Assembly (NCBI RefSeq): GCF_051020985.1
Contig: NC_135000.1
Span: 2,976,001 to 3,040,000, forward strand
Reading direction: 5' to 3'
DNA from: Nomia melanderi
Lineage: Eukaryota > Arthropoda > Insecta > Hymenoptera > Halictidae
Length of the DNA stretch: 64,000 bases
A model generated the notes under the pieces. It was given only the letters and a program-made list of their open reading frames with translations, searched no databases and was not told the DNA's origin. Numbering within the stretch: position 1 is the stretch's first letter; the number at the start of each line of letters is the position of its first letter. Below, piece after piece: positions 54,423-64,000 of the stretch. The translations under genes were made by a program, and so were the position numbers.

Positions 54423-55354
54423 TTACCACTATTCCTACCACGACCGGTCAAATGACCGTTTTTAAAATTTCTATCAGAATTTCCTATATACAACGTAATT
54501 GAATTGCCTTTAAACTTCACGACTTTTCCTGGAATATACGTATAATAGATTTTTCAATATTCACTTCTTTTTTTATTGTTTGTTTTCTGAGAAAAATTTG
54601 TAGTCTCTCTTACCTACCACGACCGGTCATTTGACCGGCAGAATGATTTATATCTTTTTGTAATAGTATTCTCTCAAAGACTCAATTCCGAAACTATAAA
54701 GTCGTTACAAACGAAAGGTAACGCAGTTGTGGCATGATTTTAGCCGAAAAGTGCCTTCCAGGGACTGCTTTACGGCACTTCCAAGTGTTTACAGTTCTCG
54801 CTCGTCTATCGGCCTCGGCAAAATTGGTAAAATGTAAATGTCGGAGATGATCTTTACTGTTATTTTTCAATATCCTACACTTAGCTGGGATAAATGCATG
54901 GGTTTTATACACAGAAACCACGGGAGAAGAAATTTCGAGACGAGAATTTTTATTTCAATTGGCAGAAGAACTTGCCATCGAATATCAAAAAGTGCTACAG
55001 CTAGGCAAATAAGATCAACCAACACCCGTCACAAATACAAGTACAGGTTCACGTGAACGGAAAAAATGCCAGATAAGATATTGCAAAGACAGTAAGACTA
55101 ACAAAGTTTGTCTAAAATGTAAAAAGTACATATGTGGAAAATGTACAATCGAGAAGCCTATATCTAAAAATGCGGTGAAAACGGATGAAATATACATTAT
55201 ATACTTCTGAATAAAAGAAACTGTACTTTTATACTATCAAATTGGTTATTATCTTCATTCTATACTAAAAAATATAAGTTGTGTTAAAGATCGGTCGTTT
55301 GACCGGTCGCGGAAGGAATAGGTATACGTGAAGTGTTGGTAGGTATAGTGTTAA
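54423..55354 (+). mobile_element. Decayed piggyBac-type transposon
   Basis: The left end reads TTAC then CACTATTCCTACCACGACC; the right end, reversed, reads TTAA then CACTATACCTACCA, so about 14 terminal bases are inverted. CGGTCA-AA-TGACCG at 54445-54458 and similar CCGGTCATTTGACCGG (about 54623) and GGTCGTTTGACCGGTC (near the right end) are repeated palindromes. About 930 bp remain of an element that normally exceeds 2 kb, carrying the transposase 3' remnant at 54782-55210. Its right TTAA is also the left TTAA of the family C MITE at 55351. Confidence 0.7.
54782..55210 (+). pseudogene. piggyBac-like transposase, 3' remnant
   Basis: One frame (codons in phase with 54875) reads as the C-terminal part of a piggyBac family transposase: AGINAWVLYTETTGEEISRR (about 54884-54943), then FLFQLAEELAIEYQ, as in the end of the catalytic core, then a Cys-rich zinc-binding tail from 55067 with the spaced cysteines C-x5-C, C-x2-C, C-x2-C of the family (for example KKYICGKCTIEKP), ending at TGA 55208-55210. 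In-frame stops at 54848-54850 (TGA) and 55010-55012 (TAA) break it, and the N-terminal two thirds are missing, so it cannot make an active enzyme. Family function is cut-and-paste transposition at TTAA. Confidence 0.85.
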
Positions 55355-55573
55355 CGCTAGGTTTACGGAACGCGTCAATTTGACGCAGGTCGAATTTTAT
55401 AAACATTATTCGGTAAATGTTTTAATCGGTTTTCGTTGATCCAGTTACACGAATATGAATTCTGATTGTCTATTTCTACATCTACAATTTCCAAAATCTA
55501 AATGAACGAATATCAATTTCCCCAGGAACAATAGAATAAACTGTACAATAAATGCCCGTAAACCTAGTGTTAA
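55351..55573. mobile_element. TTAA MITE, family C
   Basis: TTAACGCTAGGTTTACGGAA and CGTAAACCTAGTGTTAA; 223 bp. GCGTCAA-T-TTGACGC lies 17 bp inside the left TTAA. It abuts the piggyBac remnant and shares a TTAA with it. Confidence 0.85.
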
Positions 55574-55579
55574 TAATAC

Positions 55580-57280
55580 TATTTTCTGTAAAAATTAATT
55601 TATTCCTTTTTTATTCCCTCTTTTAAAGAATTTTATTTTTCATTTCCTTTCCAATCATCCTTTTTCTCTTCTACAATATTCTTGCAGTTTCTCTAGGAAA
55701 AGTCCTATACCCTCTAAAACGTTATTTAGGTTATTTATCGTTGCTGAGAAAAGGGCTTCGACGGTAAATCATCTTTCCCCCTTCGATACCCAATTTTCTT
55801 TCGAAGCCAAATCATTTTCGGATTTTCTTCTTCATATTTTGACCCTCTCACAGAATCTCTCCGTATAACTTTCACGAGGGCGGGGAGAAGGATTTTTTTA
55901 TTTGCCTCGCGAACACTCTCTTACTTTCGTTCAGATTCACACTTCTAGGGGGGTTGTTGGAGTATTGGAAAAGGGATAAAAGCATACCCTTGTGGCTACA
56001 AACACAATGCCTGTCGAATATAGCGTTGTCCTATTTAGTAATATCTAATTTTCACTCCATCGGTAAATACAGGTGGCACAAGATCATCCATAATTATTAA
56101 TCATTAATAAAGCCTGGGGTTCGTAGAAATGGAATTTAATTTATCTCCCAACCCTTTTCTCTCTACCAGCTTTGATGTAGGATAATATATTCTTGAATGA
56201 TCTCAGTGGAAAGCGTTCCATTATACCATTATTAAAATACGATCCAATTGTGTAGAGGGTGACACGTTGCGTCCAACTGTGGAGGGAGGAAAATATTGGG
56301 AACATCGCATGCTCTAGTCAACGTTGCCGGGAATATGGAAATATTTTATAATTCGCTGAATCCAGAAAGCTATTGATCACCCAGAGAACGCGTTTCAGAC
56401 AATTCTAATGTGAAAAACACACATAAAAATGTAAATTCCGGGAATCCCCCCCTTTACACTCTATGGAATCGAACCCTGGTCGATTTGCTGGGAGTTTGGC
56501 ACGTAATCAACACCACTGAGGGTGCAATTGATGAAACGAACAGTTTTTACACAACTAGAAAAATATTTCTCGTGTAATATTTACGTAATGAATGTATGAA
56601 AAATATACTTTCTGATTTCTTTTTTATTTTCTGCTGGAAATATTATATTTGTTGTTATAAAATACGAGCTTTCTCTGTCATGAATAAATGTCATGGAATA
56701 AAATTTTGTTTATGCTTTTTCATTAAAATAAATATTACATTTTTCTTGGAACCTTTCTATATGAGATCTCTGTATTTATATGGTAAACGATGTTTATCGT
56801 TTATAGGTAATTCTTCTGAATTGACTTAATTGTTGTAAATTTCCTGGTGTGTGGGGACTTTACCCGAAATAGAATTTTAAAATAAAGAAATTGCTCAAGG
56901 TGCTCTTTCTTGTAATCGAGAAATAAACTAATATGTCAAAGGATTGAGTTATCTGATCACAAAAGGGTAGAAAATTGAAATTCTCGGGTATTCCCCGACA
57001 TTTTCCCGAAACGGAATTTCACTTACGGTGGCAAATATTTGAACAGAACGTCATTGAAACTACAAGTTGCCTCGATCTACAGTTAACACCATGGATTTCT
57101 GTCTCGTGATGGAAACGCCTCTCAAATGCTTGAATCTCCCCTTTACACGCAGTCCATTAATTAATTAATATTTACTTTCTTCTTTTTTCTGTATTCTCAT
57201 ATTTCTGGCTGTTGCGTCTCCTACATTTTAGTATTCTGAGGTTACGCTTTTCTCGTTGTTCGTTTATGTTATTATTAAAT
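55580..57280. other. No gene; GC-richer patches at 55860-56340
   Basis: 55860-55950 includes ACGAGGGCGGGGAGAAGG. On the minus strand around 56455-56530 GGTTCGATTCC resembles a tRNA B box, with TCAGTGGT about 45 nt upstream of it, but no cloverleaf closes. The rest is AT-rich. Confidence 0.3.
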
Positions 57281-57289
57281 ATCACTTTT

Positions 57290-58430
57290 ATGATAAGCGG
57301 AGCAAAAGCTCCTCCTCCAACAAGTGAGAAGAGATTTGTGAATACAAATAATTTCTACACATATTCTATTTAATTTATGATACTCTTTTATTCCAGTTTC
57401 TACCTCACACACTTTTATTATATACCGAAAATACTATTACTATTATTATTATTATTGTTATTATAAGATGAACAAAACTAAGCTCCTCCTTCTTAAGAGT
57501 GAGGGTAGATTTGTAAATTTTAGTAGTGATACTTTTGTCTTTCTTTATTCGGCAATTTATTATCCTTACTTAGTATACATTTTGTCGTCTTACTTCTGTA
57601 TAATAATACTATTATCATTCTTACCATGAAAGTGGGTGGAGTTATAGCTCCTCCCTCGGAGGAATACAGGCAGTTTTATAACTTCTATTACTCACGCTTC
57701 CGTTTTGTAGCGTCTGTCAGTTTATTATCTTTAATATACAAATTATCTACTTCTTGCGTAAATTATGCGTATTATTAGTACCATCATAGTGGGCGGAGTT
57801 ATCATTTTTATCACAGAAGAATAAAAGAAGCATTAGGATATACATTTTATGCTTTATTAATTTCTGAGATTACTATCCTTCATTCATTTTTCTTTCTCTT
57901 CCTTATTTCTACGTATTATTACCATTATTGTTGCAGACACAGGCGGAGCGTGACTCCTCCCATATAATAATGGAAACAGCTCATGAATTTTACATCTTGT
58001 ACCTCGAAATTTATTTATTTTTAAGTTTATTATACTTAATTAATGTTTTCTCTTTCTATGTGTTCTTATTAATATTGAATAGAAGTGGGCGGTGCGAATG
58101 CTCCTCCCACAAAGGTACGGAAACGACTTTACTTCTCATACTTCTGTTTTCATTTATCTATTAGTTCATCTTCTTCGATATATATTTTATCTTCATCTTA
58201 CTACTATAGAATTGTTACCATTGCTACTACCATAGAAGTGGGCGGATTCATTGCTCCTCCCACAAAGTTGCGAAAACAACTATATGAACTTTACTTCTCA
58301 TACTTCTGTTTTCATTTATCGATTAGTTCGTCTTCTTCGATATATATTTTATCTTCTTCTTACTTTCACATAATCATTATTATCACTACTATCACGAAAG
58401 TGGGCGGAGTCATTGCTACACTAACAAAGA
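57290..58430 (+). repeat. Satellite array, period ~150-170 bp, with a GC hairpin in each unit
   Basis: GTGGGCGGAG...GCTCCTCCCAC-type blocks occur near 57309, 57481, 57650, 57797 (partial), 57952, 58100, 58256 and 58413. Each is an inverted repeat (GTGGGCGG with CCTCCCAC) embedded in T/A-rich filler with TACTTCTGTTTTCATTTATC and TCTTCGATATATATTTTATC. The 137-codon frame at 58085-58498 simply translates two units and is not a gene. Confidence 0.8.
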
Positions 58431-58439
58431 GACCAGAAG

Positions 58440-59700
58440 GCGCTCAAAGCCTATTTCGCAGACTGCACGCGATGAACAGGGAGAAATTTGATGGGTGAAC
58501 GACGCGAGAGGTAATAGCTCGCGGAAAAGAGAAATGTGCCGACAAAGTGACTGCATCGTTGCATATGCAAATGCCTAAACGTGATTTCGACGCGCACACA
58601 CACGACCGTTAATGGATTCCTATTCCTGTAACTGGGGGTCAGCGGTAGCAGCGGCGTCTGACTGCGAATCGCAGGACGATAGCTTCGACACAAACTTTGA
58701 GCCACCGATTCCGATAATTGTCAGGTCGTGTATTGTGATCGCAGCAAATTTTCCGTAATGAGGGCCACGCGTTCCTGGAAAATCAAGTAATTAACGGTAT
58801 CGTTTGATCTGTAAGCACCGATCGTAATTAGTACGCACATTTTCGTTTATTTACTATATACATTTCTTGGTATTTCTCTTTTCCTATTTCCATTGAAAGT
58901 TACATTCTGTAATGTTACAAAGTTTACAACATTTATTTTTGAAAAATCATTAATAATTATTGTACTGCTTTTCAGTTACTAATAATCACTGCACTTTCTT
59001 TTCTTATTCTGTTTGCAATGGTGGCGCCTGTCCTTGAAACAGTATCTTACCGAACGTTTCATCAGAAAAATAATTTTAAATATTTTAAAGATAATTATCA
59101 GTTATTGATCGTTTGTTTTATTTATATATCGTTGAATTCTCGGAAGAAACTTTTCAGTCCAGATAACTTTAAGTTTTATAAAATAGAATATTGAGAGAAT
59201 TAATAATAATTGATATAAATACAAAATAGACAAGGAAAATCGCATGAATTAAAAGAAGCATAAAAACATTAAAAGTTGCAATGAAAATAGGTAAACAAAT
59301 GGACTGACTTATTATTGCTCCCTTTCTCGCTAACACAATTATATTCGTTAACTAATCGTTCCATTTATATCCACGCTGCCTCGACCAATTATTTCTCGTT
59401 TAATCACACTCTTTTGTTTTATAATCGAATATTTTCCTTCGACGAGAACAACCGGGACTTATCGTTTAATGTTATTATTTACCGTTTCATTCGGGATATT
59501 TATCGCCTTAATTCGAGACTAATTAAGAGGGGAGGTCGATATTTTATCTCCCGTGACGCGGAAGAGGAACAGTTGACAGGCAACAAGCCGGAAAGGAGAA
59601 GTCGAAGGGCAATTAAATATGATGGAGCACCGGGTGATGGGAAGCATATTTCTATACTAATCGCTTAATGAAAAATCGATCTCAACGTGGGCCACTTATC
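58440..59700. other. GC-richer islands in AT-rich sequence
   Basis: 58440-58760 (CGACGCGCACACACACGACC) and 59500-59700 (GGGGAGGTCGATATTTTATC, GGAGAAGTCGAAGGGCAATT) are mixed-composition islands; the 117-codon frame at 59315-59668 overlaps the second. No splice-bounded exon. Possible regulatory DNA downstream of, or within, the candidate gene. Confidence 0.3.
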
Positions 59701-60598
59701 AATTACAACTTCGTCGAACAGTAATGGGGTTAGTGACTCTTTTATATTAACTCCGTTCAAGGAAATTCAATTTATACAATAACCTTTATAGTCAGCAACA
59801 ATAGTACTCGAAAGTTATGCCTCCCTATTGCTAAAAAATACACAATAAATGTTACGCATTTGTAATTTGTTTGCATATTGTTAAATATTTTTTTAATTTC
59901 ATTGCAAATATATTATATACATTAGATATTTAGTTGTTTCGAATTCCATTTAATTCAAATATTCAGTAATTTATTTCGTTATGTAAATATGTGAAAATGT
60001 ATAAATTAAAAATTAATAGATATCTAGTTTTTTTAAATTACATTTGATTCAAACGTTTAATAATTTATTTTATTATGGAAATATTTAAAAATGAATTGAT
60101 TAAATATTTAAAAATGTATGGGATAAACTATATATTGTACTTAGTTTCTTATTACTGGAAATTATTCTTAGTTTTTAGTTACTCGCTTATTCACAGGATA
60201 GACGCACGGTGTCCGATTTCTTAGTGAAAACCGGTTCCATTTCCGTAATAATGAAATTAGCGAAATATAAATTAATGAAGAAATTTCTACTAACATTCAA
60301 AGTAAAAATAAATTTGTAAAAGAAATTCTTGAATATAGTAAAATGAATAATATCATTGTCAATCTATTAATTAATGCAGACTTCTCGAAAAATAAAAACT
60401 TCTCAAGTGAAATACCTGTCCTCCATTCGCAAAACAATAATCACAACTTCCAGAAGCAATCATAGCTTCGAAAACTCCCAAGAAACAAACCTACGGTATC
60501 CAATATCTTGGCCAGCATTTCCTCTAATTCCTGAGAACAAAATTTTGAAAATCCCCACGGGCAGATTGTCCCTGCTAGTCAAATGAAACGAAAACTTT

Positions 60599-60786
60599 CT
60601 CGCGCAGAGTATTGGATCGATGCAAAAGTTTTGACGTTTTTATATGGGAAGTAAAAAGAAGAGTCCCGCAAATATTTTTTATTGCCTAAATTCTCGCGTA
60701 GAACATTGGATCGATGCAAAAGTTTTGACGTTTTTGTATAAGAAATAAAAAGAAGAGTCTCGCAAATATTTTCATTGACTTAATCA
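60599..60786 (+). repeat. Two tandem copies of a 94-bp unit
   Basis: CTCGCGCAGAGTATTGGATC at 60599 and CTCGCGTAGAACATTGGATC at 60693. Both continue GATGCAAAAGTTTTGACGTT and AAAAAGAAGAGTC(C/T)CGCAAA. High similarity suggests a fairly recent duplication. Confidence 0.75.
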
Positions 60787-60789
60787 ATT

Positions 60790-61200
60790 ATATAATTCCC
60801 ATAATTGCAATTACTGTCTCCCATGTTCCATTATTGTAAAAATGTTCTAGATTCCCAAGAGAAAAATGAGTCCAGTGATATTTTTACTTGCTCCAAAAAA
60901 CGTCGAAATTTTTGCATTCACTCAATATTCTCTCAAATATCTTGCGAGATTGGCAGCGGAATTTCCGTGCAGCCCGCAATCAAACTTCGCCTATAGAATC
61001 TTTCGTTCCTTCCACCGGGCCGGAAACTGCAATGATGCCTGCTTAAATGACACTAAAATCCGTACTCAAAACTTCATCTCAGTAGCCAAAGATAGAGAAA
61101 GAATACAAAGCAAAGAAAAAAGACACATCAATAAGATGCTGCGATTATGAAAAGTAAACATCCAATAAAGAAAATTGCATTTGCAGTCATTTTCGTTGTA
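60790..61200. other. Open frames without support
   Basis: Two overlapping + frames (63 and 94 codons at 60805-61150) cover this stretch. Composition is mixed (TGCGAGATTGGCAGCGGAAT) and there is no acceptor or donor that fits. Unidentified. Confidence 0.2.
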
Positions 61201-61202
61201 TC

Positions 61203-61444
61203 TTAACACGTTGACTGCCACGAAAAACATCAGCGTTTTATGTATTACGTATTCCCTCTGTAGCAAAAATGAAGAAGAAGATTATTAATTATTTCCTATC
61301 TCAATTCTTACGTTACATTGTTACCTAGTCACTTACGCTACAGAGAATTTTAATTCAACGTCAATTATCTTACAAGCTATGATTATTACCTTGTAATTTG
61401 GGAACTCAAGTAATCGGTGACCGCCGTGGCAGTCAACGTGTTAA
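61203..61444. mobile_element. TTAA MITE, family F
   Basis: TTAACACGTTGACTGCCACG and CGTGGCAGTCAACGTGTTAA are 20-base perfect inverted ends; 242 bp. CGGTGACCG at 61415-61423 lies 17 bp inside the right TTAA. The best preserved family F copy. Confidence 0.85.
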
Positions 61445-61653
61445 TAATTGTAACATTAACGAGTAGTCGAGAAAACGAGCCCAAACAAAATTAAATATAC
61501 GAATTTTCAAAATTAATAAAACTAGTCCGATTTGCTTCGTGATTGGACTCATTTTAATCCAAAGAATCCCAGCAATCCATTGGTGTTACATTTATAAAGT
61601 TGAGGTGAACACGAGTGACAATGAAATTTTCTCTTATGTTTATTTATTTTTGT

Positions 61654-61876
61654 TTAGTACTAGGTTTACGGAGCGCGTCAATTTGACGCACACTGAATTT
61701 TGTAAACATCATTTGGTAAATGTTTCGGTCGGTTTTGGTTGATCCGGTTACACGAATATATATCCTAATTGTCTATTTTTAAATTTATAATTTTCAAAAT
61801 CTAAATAGGCGAATGTCAACTGTTCTAGGAACAATAGAATAAACTGTACAATAAATGCCCGTAAACCTAGTGTTAG
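61654..61876. mobile_element. MITE family C flanked by TTAG
   Basis: TTAGTACTAGGTTTACGGAG and CGTAAACCTAGTGTTAG; 223 bp, GCGTCAA-T-TTGACGC 17 bp inside. Both flanks are TTAG instead of TTAA, so the element probably inserted at a TTAG and duplicated it. Confidence 0.85.
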
Positions 61877-61879
61877 TTG

Positions 61880-62380
61880 CGGTGTAGCTTCGAAGTATCG
61901 AGTCTCGACCGCCGCTAGTCTCGTTTTGTCTATTCTCTTACTTCGTCGAGCCATGTTCGAGTAAAAAACTGTATCCTGCTCACGAAAACGCCACTACTGG
62001 CTCCTAAGTTTTGTGATATTTAGGCGGGTAACGCTGGAATCTGAAACATCGCGCGGTAAACAGTCACGTTCCTGTTTCATTCTTTTTTTTTTTTGCTCTT
62101 CCTCGATCCAACAAGAACGATATTACATTCTTCGGGATCGCCGAAGGTTCCAGGCACGTGCGGCCCACTTCCGGTTCCACCTCGGCGAATCGGAATTCAT
62201 CGCAGTTTCCCGACAGCTTTAAATTCGACACTCGATCCTCCCGATTCGCGAACGCGTCAAATGGATTAGGTGTATAAACTAACCGGAAAGTTGGGCATCG
62301 AGGACCGGGGATTAAGAAACGGGGAATACCGGGAAAGTGATTTTTGAAGTTCATGGTTCGAAGTATTCGAGTGATTGAGA
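61880..62380. promoter_or_regulatory. GC-richer island
   Basis: Includes TCTCGACCGCCGCTAGTCTC, GGCACGTGCGGCCCACTTCC (E-box CACGTG) and TTCGCGAACGCG. Frames on both strands overlap. Possible enhancer or promoter; no exon bounds. Confidence 0.3.
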
Positions 62381-62514
62381 AAAGAAACGGGAAGTTAGTT
62401 TCATTGTAGACGTTGTTTCCGGGAGATTAATTTTAAAGGAAACTCCTCTTTCGAGATGTACTTTCAAGTGAAATTGAGTTTTGAAGATGAGTTCTTGAAA
62501 TGTATTAACTTTGA

Positions 62515-62760
62515 AAGGCACATTGAGGCATTAGACAGCTTTCGAATTGTATTTATTCTGAAAAATTAATTAGAAACTTGGATAATTTTTTAGTTGTAAT
62601 AATTTTCAGAAATTAATTACAGAGTTGGATCATTTTTTAATTGTATTGATTTTGAAAAATTAATTAGAGAATTAAACAATTTCTAAAATGGATTAGTTTT
62701 TGGAAATTAATTAGAGAATTGGATAGCTTTTAAATTATATTCATCTTGGGAAATCATTTT
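62515..62760. repeat. Tandem array, period ~47 bp
   Basis: AATTAATTAGA(A/G)A(C/A)TTGGAT(A/C)ATTTTTTA-type units start near 62563, 62611, 62658 and 62705. Confidence 0.65.
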
Positions 62761-62769
62761 TGTGACTAA

Positions 62770-63780
62770 TTTCTGAATGGAGTTATTTTTTACATATCTG
62801 CTATTAACAGAAGTAATTTTTAGTGAATAATGTCTTAATGAAATTATTTCTTAGACAATATTGTCTAAAGATTTTCATTCAGTACTTGTGTTCTATCATA
62901 TAATATCACGTACTTACATTATTACAATTTTAGGTCCATTTGCTCTAAAGTGAGTGGTACATAAACATTTTCCAATATTTGAATGCATTTGGATTTATTT
63001 GAACAATTTCGAAGAAATATAAAAGTTACTACCAGACATGAAAAAATTTTTGGAAAAGCAATTCCGGTTTCCTCGTTCATGGTAAAAGGAAGTTTTACGA
63101 TGGAAAAAACCATTGTCGTCGTTTGACGAAATCCTATCAGAATAACAGACACGTTCCATTGTCAATTGAATGAATGGATGTTTGGTCTGACAGCTAGAAG
63201 TAATGGTTTCGTTTCTGAATTTGCTAAAAAATAATCCTTCCATTAATATATATTCTTCAGAAAATATTTACAAACTCCATTTTTATCAACATTAAAATCC
63301 TCTCAAACCAACAAATCTAGCAAAAAAATCGTACAGGAATTCTTTATTCTATAAAAGAAGAGCAAGAAAATTGTGTAATTTCCTTCAAACTGTTCTACTC
63401 ATATTTGTTGACTCAAATTTAATAAAAAAGTATTGATTACCACTAAAACTATCGTAGCCGTCAAAATTACTGGTTATAGTTTTCTCATTTTGCAATTATT
63501 GACAATACAAGTGTGTTAAATATTTTAGAATACTTTATAAAATATTAATTACAATTTTAATCGAATATATTTTTCATAAATACATAAAATTATATATTTA
63601 TACTTGTAAATACAGATACTTTTACCAAATTATTGAAAAAAATAGTCATTTCGCTTACATAATGTAACGAATAGATCTGTATGTCTTTTCGGAAAATTTG
63701 AAAGGTCGAAATTCCACCGATTGCATGCGATATAATATAAAATTATAAGTATATATAAACAATACCCAAAAGAACAGCGA
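62770..63780. other. AT-rich sequence, no gene
   Basis: Only short artefact frames. No splice-bounded exon continues the gene seen at 52563-52662. Confidence 0.35.
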
Positions 63781-63789
63781 TTATAAAAA

Positions 63790-63965
63790 TATACAAATAA
63801 TAAAACGAAGTATTTTCTTAAATAAAGTTCATTCAATTATTTCATTAGTATAACTAAATAGTTATTTAACAAATTATATCAAAAAGAGTAAATACTTTAA
63901 ACAGATAAATTTAATTTTAACTAGTTCAGAGAGTTAAACACAAATCGACATTAAACAAAAAAGAA
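63790..63965. repeat. Dispersed repeat family P, inverted orientation
   Basis: CTTAAATAAAGTTCATTCAA, GTTATTTAACAAATTATATC, GAGTAAATACTTTAAACAGA and CACAAATCGACATTAAAC follow the order of the copies at 4398-4558 and 30540-30720. Confidence 0.55.
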
Positions 63966-64000
63966 GATATCGATTGTAAAATAAATATTGATTGCTTCGA

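Larger units (their letters stand above)
54330..55800. repeat. Duplicated host sequence around the piggyBac remnant
   Basis: CCGTTATTTAGGTTATCTAT with TGAGAAAAGCTCTTGAG (54340-54380) recurs as ACGTTATTTAGGTTATTTAT with TGAGAAAAGGGCTTCGA (55718-55760), in the same orientation. The piggyBac element and the family C MITE lie between the copies. Confidence 0.5.

Noticed and set aside
58085..58498. 137-codon open frame, the longest in the window
   Set aside because: It translates two tandem satellite units, its protein repeats with the satellite, and there is no splice context or domain.
59315..59668. 117-codon + strand frame ending in a charged tail
   Set aside because: The tail (EEEQLTGNKPERRSRRAIKY) looked protein-like, but no acceptor or donor fits, the first half is an AT-rich artefact, and the GC-richer end fits conserved noncoding DNA equally well.

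Overview
This is a 64 kb, strongly AT-rich, gene-poor stretch of a eukaryotic nuclear genome. Features that point to an insect, probably a hymenopteran such as a bee, are the very AT-rich matrix with short GC-richer islands, the mass of short TTAA-flanked elements, mariner-type and piggyBac-type remnants, and tiny exons with good GT/AG sites in long introns. The species call is inference. Almost all open reading frames are short and noncoding in character. I see no bacterial-type gene, CRISPR array or operon, and no convincing rRNA or tRNA gene.

The only host coding sequence I can support is a pair of exons on the + strand: a candidate first coding exon at 41358-41480 in a GC-richer, YY1/Pho-like island, and an internal exon at 52563-52662. 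They join in frame across an intron of about 11 kb. The gene would continue beyond the window. I do not recognise the protein. Two TATA-box promoter candidates (19592 and 39142) and about a dozen GC-richer islands may be regulatory.

The rest is repeat biology. More than 25 short elements (mostly 220-250 bp) end in TTAA target sites, which is the piggyBac hallmark. They fall into about 14 families with different terminal inverted repeats (labelled A to N here). From 13.0 to 16.7 kb they are nested and joined end to end: three sit in tandem inside a fourth at one TTAA, two further hosts each carry one insertion, and neighbours share their TTAA. A decayed piggyBac transposase gene with matching architecture lies at 54.4-55.35 kb and shares its end TTAA with the next element. 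Most families carry a short palindrome 15-18 bp inside one TTAA end, with a different sequence in each family. This shared design is the most interesting pattern in the window.

Other elements are mariner-like MITEs (18.1, 22.4 and 33.5 kb), foldback elements (2.0-2.4, 4.06-4.56 and 16.7 kb), a 28-bp perfect inverted repeat enclosing a hammerhead-ribozyme-like core (1.0-1.14 kb, reminiscent of Penelope-like retroelements), an LTR-retroelement fragment with a tRNA-Pro-type primer binding site (47.2-47.5 kb), and many tandem arrays (0.7, 7.4, 24.4, 26.0, 28.4, 33.0-34.0, 35.66, 43.1-43.6, 45.0-46.1, 49.7-50.5, 57.3-58.4, 60.6 and 62.5 kb).
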